Assembly (NCBI GenBank): GCA_013202845.1
Contig: JABMPT010000001.1
Location: 116,244-180,243 of the forward strand
Length of the DNA: 64,000 nt
Source: Candidatus Woesearchaeota archaeon
GTDB taxonomy: Archaea > Nanobdellota > Nanobdellia > Woesearchaeales > GCA-2686295
Direction: 5' to 3'
Shown: positions 45,343-54,117 of the stretch, piece by piece
Layout of the letters: each line of letters opens with the position of its first letter
Numbering within the stretch: position 1 is the stretch's first letter
The notes under the pieces: model-generated
The model's input: the letters and a program-made list of their open reading frames with translations, nothing else
What the model was told of the DNA's origin: nothing
Database searches by the model: none
Made by a program: the position numbers and the translations under genes

Positions 45343-47067
45343 TTATGAGTTATTGTTTTCATTATTGTTATTCTGCACTAACTTTTTTCTACCAATTCTT
45401 AAGAAGTCGACTGTTATACTTTTATTCCCAGATTCTCTAACAATACCATGATCATCAAATAGTCTGTGGTATATAAAGTCATTTTTTTCATGATTCTCAC
45501 TTTGATTGTATACTCTAAAGTTTCCTATTTTGTTGGCTGTCTGTAGAGTTTTGTTTGCGACTTGTTTAAATCTTCCTCTCTGTGCTAAGTCTTCACAGGC
45601 ATATTTTATCAATAGTCTTGTTGAGTCTATTAGCATTGGCATGTATAGTCTTAGAACACTGTTTACATTTGTCAGTTTTTGCTTTATGATTTTTTTATTT
45701 AAAAGGCTAATAAGTCCTTCGAAGTATCCTCTCTCAACATCTAATGCTTTTCTAAAGTATGCTTCGCCATGTAGAGTTTCCATTTTTAGATCTGTTTCCA
45801 TCCCTTCATAGATGAGTCTGGAAACATCTTTTGCAAATACTCTTTTTGTGTTAGGATATTTTGTTTCCAAATAATTCTTAACTAACAAACTAGTTATATT
45901 TGTATCTACTCTTTCACTAAGTTTAAGAATGTGTTCTAAATCTGCCAGGTCTCTGTTATTTAGCTTTTCTTCAAGTTTTAGAAATTGATCGTGAAGAAGA
46001 CTCTTGTTTTTATCTGTCAGTTCTGAGATATGTTTCAAAGTACTTGAACTAATTTTTATTTTTAATTCGTCATTAATTCTTTCAGAAAAATAATCAAACA
46101 AAGGATCATTTTTTTTTACGGGCAGATTTTTTCTAATATTATTTAGTTTTTGCCACATGCTTCTGGTTGTTATTATATCAAAAAATGATTCTTTTGGTAA
46201 CTCTATATTCTTTTTAAGTAATTGTTTTTTTATGTATAGAAGTTTTTTGTAAAGTGAGGATCTGACTGTTTCAGCGTAATCTGTATTTCTATCTTTTATG
46301 TAGCTTTGTTTAGCAGAGGTTTTTTTACTCAAAAATTTGTACAAATCCGCGGCTGTGAATATTTTTTTATAATTAGTTCTGATTATTCTTTTTATATCTT
46401 GTATCAGTGCTCTATACTTCTCACCATCAACAGTTTCCCCTATTAAGTCTTTGTCTAACTCGTTGAAGTATTCTTCAGGGAAATGTTTGATATCTTCATC
46501 TCTTATTTTTCCTCTAAAGTATCTGAGTCTTTTAAGCACCATGCTCTGCGCAACCATGTCTTCTGTATTCTTTGCTAGATACCCTCTTATAGTGTGTTGG
46601 CTTATCGAGAAATGTTTATCACTTAGTTGGTTAGCGAGATATTCATTCCTTAGATTGTTTGTTTTGAATTCTAGTAAGTGCTGTGTCTGGAAAATATCTT
46701 CAATACTCTGTATAATATCTTTTATGCTTTGGATGCCAACAAATTTTCCAAAGTTTTGGTTGGACATTCTTAATTTTCCTTTTTTTCTTTTTTCTTCTAG
46801 AAGCGAATCAACTAGTTCATCCAGCAGGCTTGGCATTGTATCTGTTTTTTCACGCATATATCGAAGCATGGTTGTAGTTGCTGTGTTTTCGTATTTTGAT
46901 TTTAGTATGGCAAGTCTTTTTATCAAATAATTTGCTTTATCGCCTTCAAAGAATAACTCTGGTTGATCAGTAAATAACTCTTCACATCTCTCAATCATGT
47001 TGTCATTAACAACTCTGCCTATCATTATTTTTCTGTGATCCCTTCTCATAACTGCTTCAAGTCCCAT
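45343..47067 (-). CDS. Large basic helical orphan protein, 574 aa
   Basis: I do not recognise this protein. It is almost entirely predicted helix, rich in Lys, Arg, Leu and Asn, without membrane segments or signal, and ends in an Asn/Glu low-complexity tail. Several segments have the alternation of short helical units with hydrophobic Leu/Ile spacing (for example around 235-250 and 425-440), as in helical repeat or nucleic-acid-binding proteins. It has its own TATA-like AGTTTATAAG, is divergent from the PUA gene and abuts the end of the TrmB-like gene. It lies close to the HD/RelA-SpoT-like pair but not in its operon. Confidence 0.75.
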   Translation of the reverse strand: MGLEAVMRRDHRKIMIGRVVNDNMIERCEELFTDQPELFFEGDKANYLIKRLAILKSKYENTATTTMLRYMREKTDTMPSLLDELVDSLLEEKRKKGKLRMSNQNFGKFVGIQSIKDIIQSIEDIFQTQHLLEFKTNNLRNEYLANQLSDKHFSISQHTIRGYLAKNTEDMVAQSMVLKRLRYFRGKIRDEDIKHFPEEYFNELDKDLIGETVDGEKYRALIQDIKRIIRTNYKKIFTAADLYKFLSKKTSAKQSYIKDRNTDYAETVRSSLYKKLLYIKKQLLKKNIELPKESFFDIITTRSMWQKLNNIRKNLPVKKNDPLFDYFSERINDELKIKISSSTLKHISELTDKNKSLLHDQFLKLEEKLNNRDLADLEHILKLSERVDTNITSLLVKNYLETKYPNTKRVFAKDVSRLIYEGMETDLKMETLHGEAYFRKALDVERGYFEGLISLLNKKIIKQKLTNVNSVLRLYMPMLIDSTRLLIKYACEDLAQRGRFKQVANKTLQTANKIGNFRVYNQSENHEKNDFIYHRLFDDHGIVRESGNKSITVDFLRIGRKKLVQNNNNENNNS

Positions 47068-47148
47068 TTCGTTTTTTGGAATTGGAGGTTTCTTATAAAC
47101 TTTGCTTAGAAGACAATCTTTTTAAACAAGGTTCCTTTATTTTTTTAT

Positions 47149-47607
47149 ATGCAAAACCTAAAGATCCTTAACTCCAAAGAAGTCAAGAAAATACTTAAAG
47201 TTCTGAAGGAGCAGTTCGGCTTTGATGAAAAATTAGCTTATGTTTTTCTCAGGAATAAAAAAGATAGGTTGTATGTAATCAACAGGGATGTTGAGAAGAT
47301 AGAACTTGAAAAACTAAGAATTGATTCCATTGGTATGTACTTCGCCACTATTATGCCTGAAGGCATAAGGCTTAGCATTGAAGGCAGTCAGGTCATAGGG
47401 CCTAAAGCAAAGAAGAACATCCTTGAGATTGATAATGAACAGTTTGATAAATGGTTGAAAGGAGAAGACTTCGAAGTAAAGACTAAGTTTAAAGATTTTG
47501 TTCTTGTAAAGCATAAAGAGGACTTCCTTGGTTGTGGCAAGGTAAAGAATAATGTTCTCTTGAATTATGTGCCAAAAGCTAGAAGGTTAGTTGTTGTTAA
47601 TAATTAA
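47149..47607 (+). CDS. PUA-domain RNA-binding protein (NOL1/NOP2-associated type)
   Basis: A 152-residue protein like the archaeal stand-alone version of the PUA-type C-terminal domain of NOL1/NOP2 (RsmB/F-like) rRNA methyltransferases. Diagnostic text: ILNSKEVKKIL at the start, IGMYFATI and IRLSIEGSQ in the middle, and DFLGCGKVKNNVLLNYVPKARR at the end. It probably binds rRNA or tRNA during ribosome maturation. TATA-like CTTTTTAAAC about 32 bases upstream. The last four bases overlap the stop of the convergent RelA/SpoT-like gene. Confidence 0.85.
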   Translation: MQNLKILNSKEVKKILKVLKEQFGFDEKLAYVFLRNKKDRLYVINRDVEKIELEKLRIDSIGMYFATIMPEGIRLSIEGSQVIGPKAKKNILEIDNEQFDKWLKGEDFEVKTKFKDFVLVKHKEDFLGCGKVKNNVLLNYVPKARRLVVVNN

Positions 47608-48800
47608 TAGAAATAATTTCTTCTTGCAAATATTGGTTTTAGATGTTCTGTGAGTGCGTAGTGAACTTTGCTCCAGTTATCTCTTTGTTTATTCGCTTGT
47701 TTTTTTCTAAACTCGAGATGGTTTATGTCTTTGTGGTTTTCATACCAGTTCTCTGCTAATTGGTCTGCAACTTGTATCTCAAAGCTCTGATAATTACATT
47801 GACCTAGAGCTCTCTCAGGGTATACGAATTTTAAATGAATGCCTGAGTCTGTTATATTTGCTTTGTGTCTCTTTCTTGGGAAATCTTTGAATTCAACGTT
47901 TTCTATAGGTACTCCAAACTCTTTTGCCAACGCATGTAACCTTTGAAGTATTCCTGTTGCTCTTTGTTCTGTTACGCCAACAATTCTTAATCCTGCAACA
48001 TCTTTCATTTTATAGCTTTCCCCTTCTTCTACTCCTCTTAACTTGTCAACAAGCTTGTCTATTAATCTTTCTCCACCTTTTAATCTTATTCTTATTTTTG
48101 TTGCATATTCTGATGTTTGTTTATTGTTTTCACTATCTTTTGCTTTGATCTTGTACCAATTACCTGTTGATATTAGCTCTGTATCTTGAGGATCTTTACA
48201 TCTTCTTTGATCGCACTTTTTAGGAACATTGTCTTCCCTGAACAGTCTAAAGTATTGTTTGTCTTTTATAGGTTCATTAACTTCAGTTTTGTATGTTGTT
48301 ACCTTATCACATGGTTTGCATAAGAAGTCTGCCCTATGTTCTATTATGTATTCCAATTGATTTCCTTTTTTATCCACGAATAATGCGGGTATTAAAACAT
48401 GCTCTGCAAATCTTATAAGATCATCTTCAACTTTAGTCATTATCCTTGTCATGTCATTGACGTATCCTATTATTCTTTCTTCAGGCAGTGCTTTCTGCAG
48501 AATATGTTGACATGTTTCTAATTGTATTTTATTAGTTAATTCTTTAGTTCCAGTATGTCTGACTTTTTTAGCTTTCTTAATCAAATTTTGTTGATCTCTC
48601 ATATATTCATAGTCTTCTTCAGATAAGTATGCTTCGAATATTTTCTTAACTTTTTCCATATCATTCTCTCTCTCGAATTTGTTCATGTTTGTGAGCATAC
48701 CCTCTAACAACCCCACTTCTCCAACTATATCTTCAAGCGTTTCCTGTATTCTCTGATCTGCAAAACTGAATTTTGGTTTGTGTTTTGTTTTTTTTGCCAT
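47604..48800 (-). CDS. RelA/SpoT-like nucleotidyltransferase domain protein
   Basis: A 398-residue protein whose C-terminal half resembles the (p)ppGpp synthetase fold. RLK near 239-241 matches the RxK G-loop start; KDVAGLRIV (266-274) matches the D-x-x-G-x-R motif with metal Asp267; KDFPRK (305-310) and SGIHLKF match the substrate loop region; FEIQV (340-344) matches the EIQ motif with Glu341. The tyrosine that stacks on the nucleotide in GYQSLH of known synthetases is not evident. An inserted region carries CKPC (161-164) and CDQRRC (196-201), a likely zinc site. The gene follows the HD-domain gene after two bases. Activity is inferred from motifs only; other pyrophosphokinase or nucleotidyl-transfer reactions are possible. 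Confidence 0.7.
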   Translation of the reverse strand: MAKKTKHKPKFSFADQRIQETLEDIVGEVGLLEGMLTNMNKFERENDMEKVKKIFEAYLSEEDYEYMRDQQNLIKKAKKVRHTGTKELTNKIQLETCQHILQKALPEERIIGYVNDMTRIMTKVEDDLIRFAEHVLIPALFVDKKGNQLEYIIEHRADFLCKPCDKVTTYKTEVNEPIKDKQYFRLFREDNVPKKCDQRRCKDPQDTELISTGNWYKIKAKDSENNKQTSEYATKIRIRLKGGERLIDKLVDKLRGVEEGESYKMKDVAGLRIVGVTEQRATGILQRLHALAKEFGVPIENVEFKDFPRKRHKANITDSGIHLKFVYPERALGQCNYQSFEIQVADQLAENWYENHKDINHLEFRKKQANKQRDNWSKVHYALTEHLKPIFARRNYFY

Positions 48801-48802
48801 TT

Positions 48803-50167
48803 TTATTTATCTACTTTCTTGTAGGTTTGAATATTGTCATAGATGTTTCCTAATTTGTTTTGTACTTCTTTGAAATCATTGGCTATTTTTTTATAACCTA
48901 TTGCCTCTGCTCTTAATTCACGGCTTTCTTCTCTTTTGCGTGTCTTTGATCTCTTATTATATTTTTTCACTAATTTATTTGAAACACTTGTGGACTCATC
49001 TAGAAGTTTTTCAAGACATTGCCATAACATTGGATTATTCTGTTCAGTTATTTCATTGCTTCTTATGAATCCATAGGTATGTTCGGCTAGTATGGTGTTT
49101 TTACTTAATCTTTTTAATTGGACATCGGCATTTGCTTCTTCCAATGTTTCTGTGTTGTCGATTGCGTCATGGATTTTGACTATTGGAACCATGTCATAAA
49201 ATTCTTTCATGTTCAGACTTTTATCATTCAGATATGTTTGCACTTTTTTGAATATGTCTGAGATATATGCCTCATAATTTTCTTTTTTGATATTGCTGAT
49301 GGCCTCAACCATGCTTATTATTTTTTCACCATAATCAAGATCTTTTCTGAAAAGAGTGATTATGCCTCCTGTTTGCAGCTCGGGAGGATGATCAAGTTGT
49401 TGATTGAGCTTTATGATTCTGTTTGAAGCTTCCTTTGATGATTTCTCTCCTCTCATATGCTTGCTGTATTGTGTTCTCTTTTGTTTTCTCCAGTGTTGTA
49501 ATGATTCAACAACGTCATGAAACAGAGCCACTGTCTCGATTGCCTTGCAATACTCTTCTCCTTTGCTTTGAACTCCACACACACTTCTTAGGTTTGAAGC
49601 CACTCTTGTTGAATGTGCAAAGTAGTAATTGGTTCCTGTTCTTTTTTCCTTTACCTGCAAGTGTTTTTCATGGGCATAGTTGAAGATAGAAACCATGCTT
49701 TTTCCAAAAACATCTTCTATAAGCTTCTTCTTACTTTTATTAATTAATTGATTGAGCGTTTGCTTTTGTATTTCATGGCTTTTGATCTTTTTTTCAAATA
49801 TCTTTTTAGGCATTTGTCTGATAACGGATTCTTTCACTATTTTTCCATTTTTTAGATATGTATTCTTCTGAAATAATAGGGTGAATAATTCATCTGTTGA
49901 ATATGTTTCACCCTGTAGAATTATTTTATTGTGAACATAAGGTCCATCATCATTTTCACCCATGCTTTTATCTTTTTCAATGCCAAATACTGAGTAAACA
50001 AATTCGTTTTTCAGATTAATAGAACCTTTTAAGCCTGCGACTGTTTTTCCTCTTGCCACCATTTCATAAAGTGTTAAATATGGTTCTTTTTCGGTTTTTC
50101 TAATAAGAACTTTTTCAGGCTCTTCCTGAACTAGCTTCTCTAATTTTGATATAGGTTGGTCTACCAT
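48803..50167 (-). CDS. HD-domain protein resembling the hydrolase half of SpoT/Rel
   Basis: A 454-residue protein with an HD phosphohydrolase core. His185 (YFAHSTRVA), His217-Asp218 with Glu221 (LFHDVVES) and Asp334 with Asn338 (IVKIHDAIDN) line up with the Rel/SpoT (p)ppGpp hydrolase order H, HDxxE, D-x-x-x-N; the Asp after the Glu is Ser here. An insertion of about 50 residues separates the last two motifs. The N-terminal 150 residues are unrecognised; YLTLYEMVARG suggests a small domain. TATA-like CTTTTTAAAC lies about 27 bases upstream of the ATG (leaderless). The RelA/SpoT-like gene follows at once. Together they look like a bifunctional Rel split in two genes. Confidence 0.72.
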   Translation of the reverse strand: MVDQPISKLEKLVQEEPEKVLIRKTEKEPYLTLYEMVARGKTVAGLKGSINLKNEFVYSVFGIEKDKSMGENDDGPYVHNKIILQGETYSTDELFTLLFQKNTYLKNGKIVKESVIRQMPKKIFEKKIKSHEIQKQTLNQLINKSKKKLIEDVFGKSMVSIFNYAHEKHLQVKEKRTGTNYYFAHSTRVASNLRSVCGVQSKGEEYCKAIETVALFHDVVESLQHWRKQKRTQYSKHMRGEKSSKEASNRIIKLNQQLDHPPELQTGGIITLFRKDLDYGEKIISMVEAISNIKKENYEAYISDIFKKVQTYLNDKSLNMKEFYDMVPIVKIHDAIDNTETLEEANADVQLKRLSKNTILAEHTYGFIRSNEITEQNNPMLWQCLEKLLDESTSVSNKLVKKYNKRSKTRKREESRELRAEAIGYKKIANDFKEVQNKLGNIYDNIQTYKKVDK

Positions 50168-50227
50168 TATAGTATAGTAATGCCAAGAAGTTTAAAAAGG
50201 TTATCGAAATTCACTATCCATCAGTGA

Positions 50228-50476
50228 TTATAATATATCTTCAATAGGCTTCTTGTCGTTCTTCTGCTCCTTCATCATCTCTTCAGCCTGTTTCTGCAAG
50301 TCAATGCCAAGCTCTTTCAAAGCACCAATGTGCATCTGCATCAATTGCTCGACGATTTGTAGAATTCTGGCCATCTCCTGCCTTTCTTTAGCTAAAGTGC
50401 TTAGAGCGCCTTTGTGAAAGCCAATCTGTTCCTCTTTTGATTGCGGTTCAGCTTGATTTTTCTTATCTTCTGCCAT
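50228..50476 (-). CDS. Small coiled-coil protein, 82 aa
   Basis: An 82-residue acidic-basic protein that is nearly all one amphipathic helix (about 17-70: HKGALSTLAKERQEM then LMQMHIGALKELGID). The start at 50476 is set by GGAGGG about eight bases upstream. I do not recognise the family. It lies 60 bases upstream of the HD gene on the same strand; the HD gene has its own TATA box, so linkage is possible but not required. Confidence 0.8.
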   Translation of the reverse strand: MAEDKKNQAEPQSKEEQIGFHKGALSTLAKERQEMARILQIVEQLMQMHIGALKELGIDLQKQAEEMMKEQKNDKKPIEDIL

Positions 50477-50589
50477 TGTAATTCCCTCCTTGATTATGAA
50501 TAGGATTGTAATGGAATAATGCTTGTTTTTTAAATCTTGCCCTAAAAAATGGGAAATTATAAAAAAATTAAAGAAAGTAATGCTTAGAA

Positions 50590-50673
50590 ATGGCAAGGGA
50601 ACGTTGGGTGACAGTTGTTGTTCTGTTATTGATTGCATTCGCAATGTTATTCCCGAGAAAGACAAAAGCTTAA
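50590..50673 (+). CDS. Possible 27-residue single-pass membrane peptide
   Basis: An ATG at 50590 opens 27 codons reading MARERWVTVVVLLLIAF then AMLFPRKTKA and a stop at 50671-50673. Charged ends around a 16-19-residue hydrophobic core make a classic small membrane protein. A TATA-like GTTTTTTAAATC lies about 60 bases upstream, but the ribosome site is weak (AAAGTAATG). The competing frame, which would extend the HerA protein by about 40 residues, looks less protein-like. Short length keeps this tentative. Confidence 0.45.
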   Translation: MARERWVTVVVLLLIAFAMLFPRKTKA

Positions 50674-50699
50674 TAAACCGTAACTGTTTCTTCAAAAAC

Positions 50700-52628
50700 A
50701 TGATTTTAGGGCATATAGTTGGCAAGATAACACCCACAGATTTCTCGTTTAAGCTAGAGAAGGAAACAAAGAAGTTTGAATATGTACAAGTATATCACCA
50801 GGTTTATGACTATGTCCTATGTCAAGTAGTTGATATCGAAAGAACTGATAATGGAAGCATTGCAAAGTGCAAGACAATAGGATACAAGGACAAGGACGGA
50901 AAAGTAAAATATACAAGGATGCCTTTTGACTCAGGAGTAGAAGTGCTCGAAGCAGAGGATGACTTCATAAAAGATATTATTAAGCTGGAGGATGATGACA
51001 AGGGCTCGTTCATTGGAAAGCTTGAAGGCAGGGACATAAAGATTTTCTTGGATATGAATAAATTGCTAACAAAGCATTGTGCAGTTCTTGCAAAATCAGG
51101 CGCTGGAAAAAGCTATAGTGTAGGAGTGCTAGCAGAGGAGATACTTGACAGGAAGATACCCTTACTAATAATTGACCCACATGGCGAATACTCAAAGATG
51201 CGATTCGAGAATACAAAGGAAAAAGAAAGACTGGAAAAATATGGTTTAAAACCTCAAGCTTATGATGTAAAAGAGTACGGAGATCCAAAAGTGAATGAAG
51301 GAGTAATTCCTTTGAAACTGACAAAAGATATAACAAACTCTGAATTAATACATTTATTGCCGGCAAAACTTTCTAGCACACAAGTTGGTGTTTTGTACAG
51401 TGCATTGAAAAATATAGAACAATTGAATTTCAATGAATTGTTGCTGGAACTGGAAAGGGATGAGAGCTCTGCAAAATGGAGCATAATAAATGTAATAGAA
51501 TACTTGAACAATCTCAATATTTTCTCAGATTCACCAACATCATATTCAGAACTTATAGCTCCAGGAAACTGCTCGATAATAAATGTAAAAGGAATGCCGC
51601 CTGATATACAGGAGATAATAGTTTACAAATTATGCAAGGACTTGTTTGAGTTGAGAAAGAGCAACAAGATACCTCCATTCTTTTTGATACTTGAAGAGGC
51701 GCATAATTTTTGTCCGGAAAGAAGTTTTGGAGAATCAAAAAGCTCAAAGATACTAAGGACGATCGCAAGCGAGGGAAGAAAGTTTGGTATGGGCTTCTGT
51801 GTGATAAGTCAGAGGCCTGCGAGAGTTGACAAATCAGTTTTAAGCCAGTGTACAACCCAGCTTGTTATGAAGGTTACAAATCCAAATGATTTGAAAGCGA
51901 TATCAAATTCTGTTGAAGGAATAACCGCTGAGTCAGAATCAGAAGTAAAGAACCTGCCGATTGGAAGCGCATTAGTTTCAGGAGTTGTAGACATTCCATT
52001 ATTTGTCAATATCAGACCAAGAAAGAGCATGCATGGCGGAGAGGCAGTAAACATACTTGAAGAAGAAGACAAGGATGTAATGGAAGAAATTAAGAGTTTT
52101 GAAAAGAAAGACATGCTGCCAGTGATAAAACCAAGGACATCTGTCAAAGACATAAAACTGGTGGCTGATGGAGAAGTGGAAGTAAAGACAAAACTGATAC
52201 CTGCTGCCTTATTGACATGTGCTGACAAGGAAGGAGAGTTCAAGGTTTTAGTTGAACTGCTTGATGGCTCAGTCGTTGTTGACAAAGAAAAATATCTTAC
52301 AAAGAAACTGCCTGATGTTAACAGCTTGACAAGCAATGAATTGGCAGTTTTGAAAAAAGCTTTTGCAAAGCAGGCATTGGATGATGATGAAGCAGCAAAC
52401 TTGATTGAAAAGGGTTATTTGAATGATGATGGCTCATTGTCTGATGATTATATTTTTTCAAAACTTCGAAGCAATGCAATCTATGAAGATGTAGAGTTCT
52501 TAAGCATGTCATATGATGACAAATTAGAGCCTGTTCTGAGCGAAGAAACTGTAAAGCAAAAGTTCTCAAAGGTTACAGATGTCAAAGGATTCAAGAAATG
52601 CTTTGTAGTGAAATATGAAGTGAGATGA
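50700..52628 (+). CDS. HerA-like (DUF87) hexameric ATPase/translocase
   Basis: A 642-residue FtsK/HerA ATPase from the ATG at 50700, where the typical HerA opening (ILGHIVGKITPTDFSF) begins. A HAS-barrel-like N-terminal domain (1 to about 110) precedes the ATPase core with Walker A AKSGAGKS and Walker B ILEEAHNF, plus a conserved SQRPARVDKSVLSQC sensor region. The C-terminal 200 residues are helical and less conserved. HerA with NurA resects DNA ends in archaea; no NurA gene is adjacent. The related DUF87 family also serves in other DNA transactions, so the exact role is open. Confidence 0.85.
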   Translation: MILGHIVGKITPTDFSFKLEKETKKFEYVQVYHQVYDYVLCQVVDIERTDNGSIAKCKTIGYKDKDGKVKYTRMPFDSGVEVLEAEDDFIKDIIKLEDDDKGSFIGKLEGRDIKIFLDMNKLLTKHCAVLAKSGAGKSYSVGVLAEEILDRKIPLLIIDPHGEYSKMRFENTKEKERLEKYGLKPQAYDVKEYGDPKVNEGVIPLKLTKDITNSELIHLLPAKLSSTQVGVLYSALKNIEQLNFNELLLELERDESSAKWSIINVIEYLNNLNIFSDSPTSYSELIAPGNCSIINVKGMPPDIQEIIVYKLCKDLFELRKSNKIPPFFLILEEAHNFCPERSFGESKSSKILRTIASEGRKFGMGFCVISQRPARVDKSVLSQCTTQLVMKVTNPNDLKAISNSVEGITAESESEVKNLPIGSALVSGVVDIPLFVNIRPRKSMHGGEAVNILEEEDKDVMEEIKSFEKKDMLPVIKPRTSVKDIKLVADGEVEVKTKLIPAALLTCADKEGEFKVLVELLDGSVVVDKEKYLTKKLPDVNSLTSNELAVLKKAFAKQALDDDEAANLIEKGYLNDDGSLSDDYIFSKLRSNAIYEDVEFLSMSYDDKLEPVLSEETVKQKFSKVTDVKGFKKCFVVKYEVR

Positions 52629-52630
52629 TT

Positions 52631-53710
52631 TTATACATCTTTAAACAAACCTTGGTTTTCTGTTTCTGACAACAAATATTTTTTTTCTTTATCATTTAGT
52701 CCAAAGGCATATTTTATCTGGTTTCCAAGAACTTTTTTCAGAAAATCGAGGCCGTAAAGCTTTGTTACTTCATAAAGATTGTCTGTTAAGCTACCATTGG
52801 ACCACATAGAAGGATCATCAGAATTGACTGTGACTGGAATTCTTTTATTTAAGAGATAATCAAGTCTTAAATCATGAACATCATTAATTATCTTCAAAGT
52901 TTTATTTGATATCGGATTTGACTCCAATCTTATTCCTTTTTCAATCATTTTTTGAATGTGATATTCGCTATTGCGAAGATTGATTGCATGTGAAATACCG
53001 TCAGCTCTCATAAGGTCAATTGATGTTTCAATGTTTTTTAGGTTTTCCTCAAATGTTTCGCACATCTCTCCAGAATGTAAAGTTCTTTTAAGATTAGAAT
53101 CAAAAGTCATTTTGAAAGCATCATAATGCTTCTCTGGTGGGTTGTTATTCTCTTCACAAGCCAAGTCAATACCAACAACGCCTCTATCTTGATAAGTAAG
53201 AGCTGCTTTAACAACTTTCTTTGATTTTTCAATGTCAGTTTCTCTGCCAATGGATATTATAAGATTGGTTGTTATACCTGTTTTTTCTGCACCTTCTTGC
53301 AGTCCTTCTAATACATATCCCATTACTTGATTCAATGATAATCCCTTTTTTAGATGGTATTGAGGGGCAAACCTTGTTTCAAGATAAATTATATTTTGAG
53401 AGGCTATGTATGTAACATGGTTTTTTGCAATTGTTTTCAGGTCTTCAGGACTCTGCATCAAACCTGTCACTAAACCGAACTGGTCCAGAAACTTATAATA
53501 ACCCCATCCTCGCCATAACTGTTTTATTTTTTCACTGCTATCAATTAATCCTTCGTTATATGGTAGGTTCAACCTTAAATTCTTTTTGTGGATGATTGAT
53601 AGAACATCTTCCGCATCAAGTGCTCCGTCTATGTGGACATGACACTCTGCCTTTTTCAGTCTCTGGATATTATGGTATAGATTCATATACTTCTCTTCTG
53701 AGATGTTCAT
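52631..53710 (-). CDS. add: Adenosine deaminase family protein
   Basis: A 359-residue metal-dependent deaminase: HVHIDGAL (first zinc His pair), GIDLACEE, the zinc His and catalytic Glu in LHSGE, a His in GISHA, ESNPISN and the zinc Asp in VTVNSDDP. All are the adenosine/AMP deaminase-type motifs. The likely reaction is adenosine (or deoxyadenosine) to inosine, feeding purine salvage with the phosphoribosyltransferase at 55625. An ATG 24 bases downstream is an alternative start. The gene ends two bases from the HerA stop, convergent. Confidence 0.9.
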   Translation of the reverse strand: MNISEEKYMNLYHNIQRLKKAECHVHIDGALDAEDVLSIIHKKNLRLNLPYNEGLIDSSEKIKQLWRGWGYYKFLDQFGLVTGLMQSPEDLKTIAKNHVTYIASQNIIYLETRFAPQYHLKKGLSLNQVMGYVLEGLQEGAEKTGITTNLIISIGRETDIEKSKKVVKAALTYQDRGVVGIDLACEENNNPPEKHYDAFKMTFDSNLKRTLHSGEMCETFEENLKNIETSIDLMRADGISHAINLRNSEYHIQKMIEKGIRLESNPISNKTLKIINDVHDLRLDYLLNKRIPVTVNSDDPSMWSNGSLTDNLYEVTKLYGLDFLKKVLGNQIKYAFGLNDKEKKYLLSETENQGLFKDV

Positions 53711-53766
53711 ATCTTTTGGTAATTTAATGAGATTATTAAACTTGTCGCAGCATTGTTTTTCGAAAG

Positions 53767-53780
53767 TTTTTTAAATAAAA
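53767..53780 (+). promoter_or_regulatory. TATA box of the structured RNA
   Basis: TTTTTTAAATAAAA at 53767-53780 places the transcription start about 25 bases on, at 53795-53800. That is the first base of the long terminal stem of the RNA described next. Confidence 0.6.
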
Positions 53781-53794
53781 GTATTATCACTGAT

Positions 53795-54080
53795 AACTGG
53801 GGGTGGAAATCGCAGAAGATTTTCAGCTTGAATCACGACTCTCCTGATAAGGGTTTTGAGAAAATTCAAAGTTGCTTGCAACTTTGATAGCAAACGTCTT
53901 CGGATGGTTGCAATGCCGTTGAGAACTGCCCAAGAGAAAAGAGATAAACTTGGAGAAGCTTAGCGGGAGACAAGCTTATAACCTGGAAAGGATGAACCAG
54001 ATTCTCTTTGAAGGTTCACTAGGAAGAATGATTCATTAAAAAGTTGGAGAACAGACGCGATGGAAACCTTCACTTATTTT
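53795..54080 (+). ncRNA. Structured non-coding RNA of about 280 nt, family unknown (reduced RNase P RNA possible)
   Basis: This stretch has no coding frame but many stems. The two ends pair: 53795-53813 with 54057-54075, a helix interrupted by a symmetric GGAA/GGAA loop that would form tandem G-A pairs. Inside are a 9-bp stem with CTTG tetraloop (53866-53887), CGTC-TTCG-GATG (53895-53906), CCAAG/CTTGG (53930-53953), AAGCTT/AAGCTT (53956-53977) and TGAACC/GGTTCA (53993-54018). T-rich DNA follows. GGAAA before the short ATCGC/GCGAT helix and ACAGA before its other strand recall the CR-I and CR-V core of RNase P RNA, but other RNase P landmarks are missing. The SRP RNA motif is absent. Confidence 0.65.
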
Positions 54081-54117
54081 CTAAAAAACATTTAAACAAA
54101 ATAATATTACCTATATT

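Noticed and set aside
50523..50699. 59-residue N-terminal extension of HerA
   Set aside because: The typical HerA opening begins at the ATG at 50700; the extension is Cys-rich, unlike the family, and overlaps promoter sequence.
53795..54080. Signal recognition particle RNA
   Set aside because: The conserved helix-8 text (GGAAGG and AGCAG) and the Alu-domain UGUAA motif are not present.
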